A stretch of DNA of 64,000 nt from Streptomyces capillispiralis. GTDB taxonomy: Bacteria; Actinomycetota; Actinomycetes; Streptomycetales; Streptomycetaceae. Location: contig NZ_VIWV01000001.1 in assembly GCF_007829875.1 (NCBI RefSeq), forward strand, positions 7,638,001 through 7,702,000. Direction: 5' to 3'. Position numbers and translations under genes: made by a program. Positions 63,828 through 64,000 of this stretch are shown one piece after another (positions within the stretch are counted from its first letter, which is position 1; the number at the start of each line of letters is the position of its first letter). The notes under the pieces are model-generated. The model ran no database searches and was not told where the DNA came from. It saw only the letters and a list, made by a program, of their open reading frames with translations.

Positions 63828-64000
63828 TCAGGCGGTCGTCGTCGCCTCCGAGCCGGAGCGGGCGCTGACGCGCTCGCGCACCGGCAGGTGGTAGACGTGG
63901 AAGGCGCGGCCGATGACCGGCTGGGCGACGTTGCGCACCTTGACGCCGCCGGTGGTCATGCCGTGCTCGCTGCCGGCGTGCGCGTGGCCGTGCACGGCGA
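63828..64000 (-). CDS. Metallophosphoesterase C-terminus, 5' part outside the window
   Basis: The last 57 or so codons on the minus strand read VHGHAHAGSEHGMTTGGVKV, RNVAQPVIGRAFHVYHLPVR and end ERVSARSGSEATTTA. HGHAHAG is the final GHxH metal-binding motif of calcineurin-like metallophosphoesterases, and the preceding bases run off the window. It is transcribed toward phoD with a terminator between them. Exact subfamily and substrate cannot be judged. Confidence 0.8.
   Translation of the reverse strand, partial: AVHGHAHAGSEHGMTTGGVKVRNVAQPVIGRAFHVYHLPVRERVSARSGSEATTTA

Overview
The window is a GC-rich (visibly above 70%) actinobacterial chromosome segment, almost certainly from a Streptomyces: nearly every third codon position is G or C, GTG starts are common, intergenic gaps are short, and many genes are Streptomyces hallmarks (GlgE pathway, sigma-B-type sigma factor, ANTAR protein, PAS-SpoIIE-HATPase regulator, DUF5133, streptogrisin, PhoD). 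From memory, the left end resembles the S. coelicolor SCO7331-SCO7344 neighbourhood (glgB, pep2, treS, glgE, glgX, sigG, second hemC). This is recollection, not a search. No rRNA, tRNA, CRISPR array, insertion sequence or phage gene was seen.

Layout. 1-11.9 kb: alpha-glucan metabolism. A minus-strand operon glgE-treS-pep2-glgB (trehalose to maltose-1-phosphate to branched alpha-1,4-glucan) is followed by a GCS2-family ligase cut by the window edge. Divergent from it is a degenerate HATPase-like gene coupled to glgX. 12-16 kb: VOC protein, ANTAR protein, sigma factor (probable sigG), an unknown protein and a hemC copy. 16-26 kb: secreted NPP1/NLP-type protein, two stand-alone LigD-type DNA-repair pieces, MarR regulator, DoxX-like/peroxiredoxin pair, SpoIIE phosphatase, a 52-bp tandem repeat, aldo/keto reductase, TauD-type dioxygenase, a broken dienelactone hydrolase and a YciO/Sua5 protein. 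26-34.5 kb: PucR-type regulator and a run of stress genes (catalase, fructosamine kinase, DoxX, hemerythrin), then an MFS exporter. 34.7-42.9 kb: a seven-gene minus-strand operon for a heptose-like nucleotide sugar and a carbamoylated glycan or glycoside.

43.8-56.2 kb: two same-strand remnants of a CYP152-like P450 gene flank about 11.8 kb of membrane and stress genes (diacylglycerol kinase, SHOCT protein, potassium channel, DUF2252, DHA2 exporter, LuxR/STAND regulator, class II amidotransferase). This suggests an insertion or replacement that destroyed the P450.

56.4-60.3 kb: the best candidate for an undescribed system. A 59-residue peptide gene is followed by four tightly coupled genes: a 230-aa unknown, two diverged paralogues of an uncharacterised all-alpha family (probably DUF6895) and a serine-beta-lactamase-fold protein with no export signal. 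It looks like a small-peptide or RiPP-like locus, but its function is unknown. 60.4-64 kb: secreted streptogrisin-like protease with a chitin-binding-like tail, Tat-exported PhoD and the end of a metallophosphoesterase.

Regulatory sequence includes several perfect or near-perfect terminator hairpins, two of which overlap stop codons; a MarR-type palindrome with a predicted leaderless start; a TetR-like palindrome with no local TetR gene; and sigma-B-type promoter matches, the best one in front of the VOC gene near the sigma factor.
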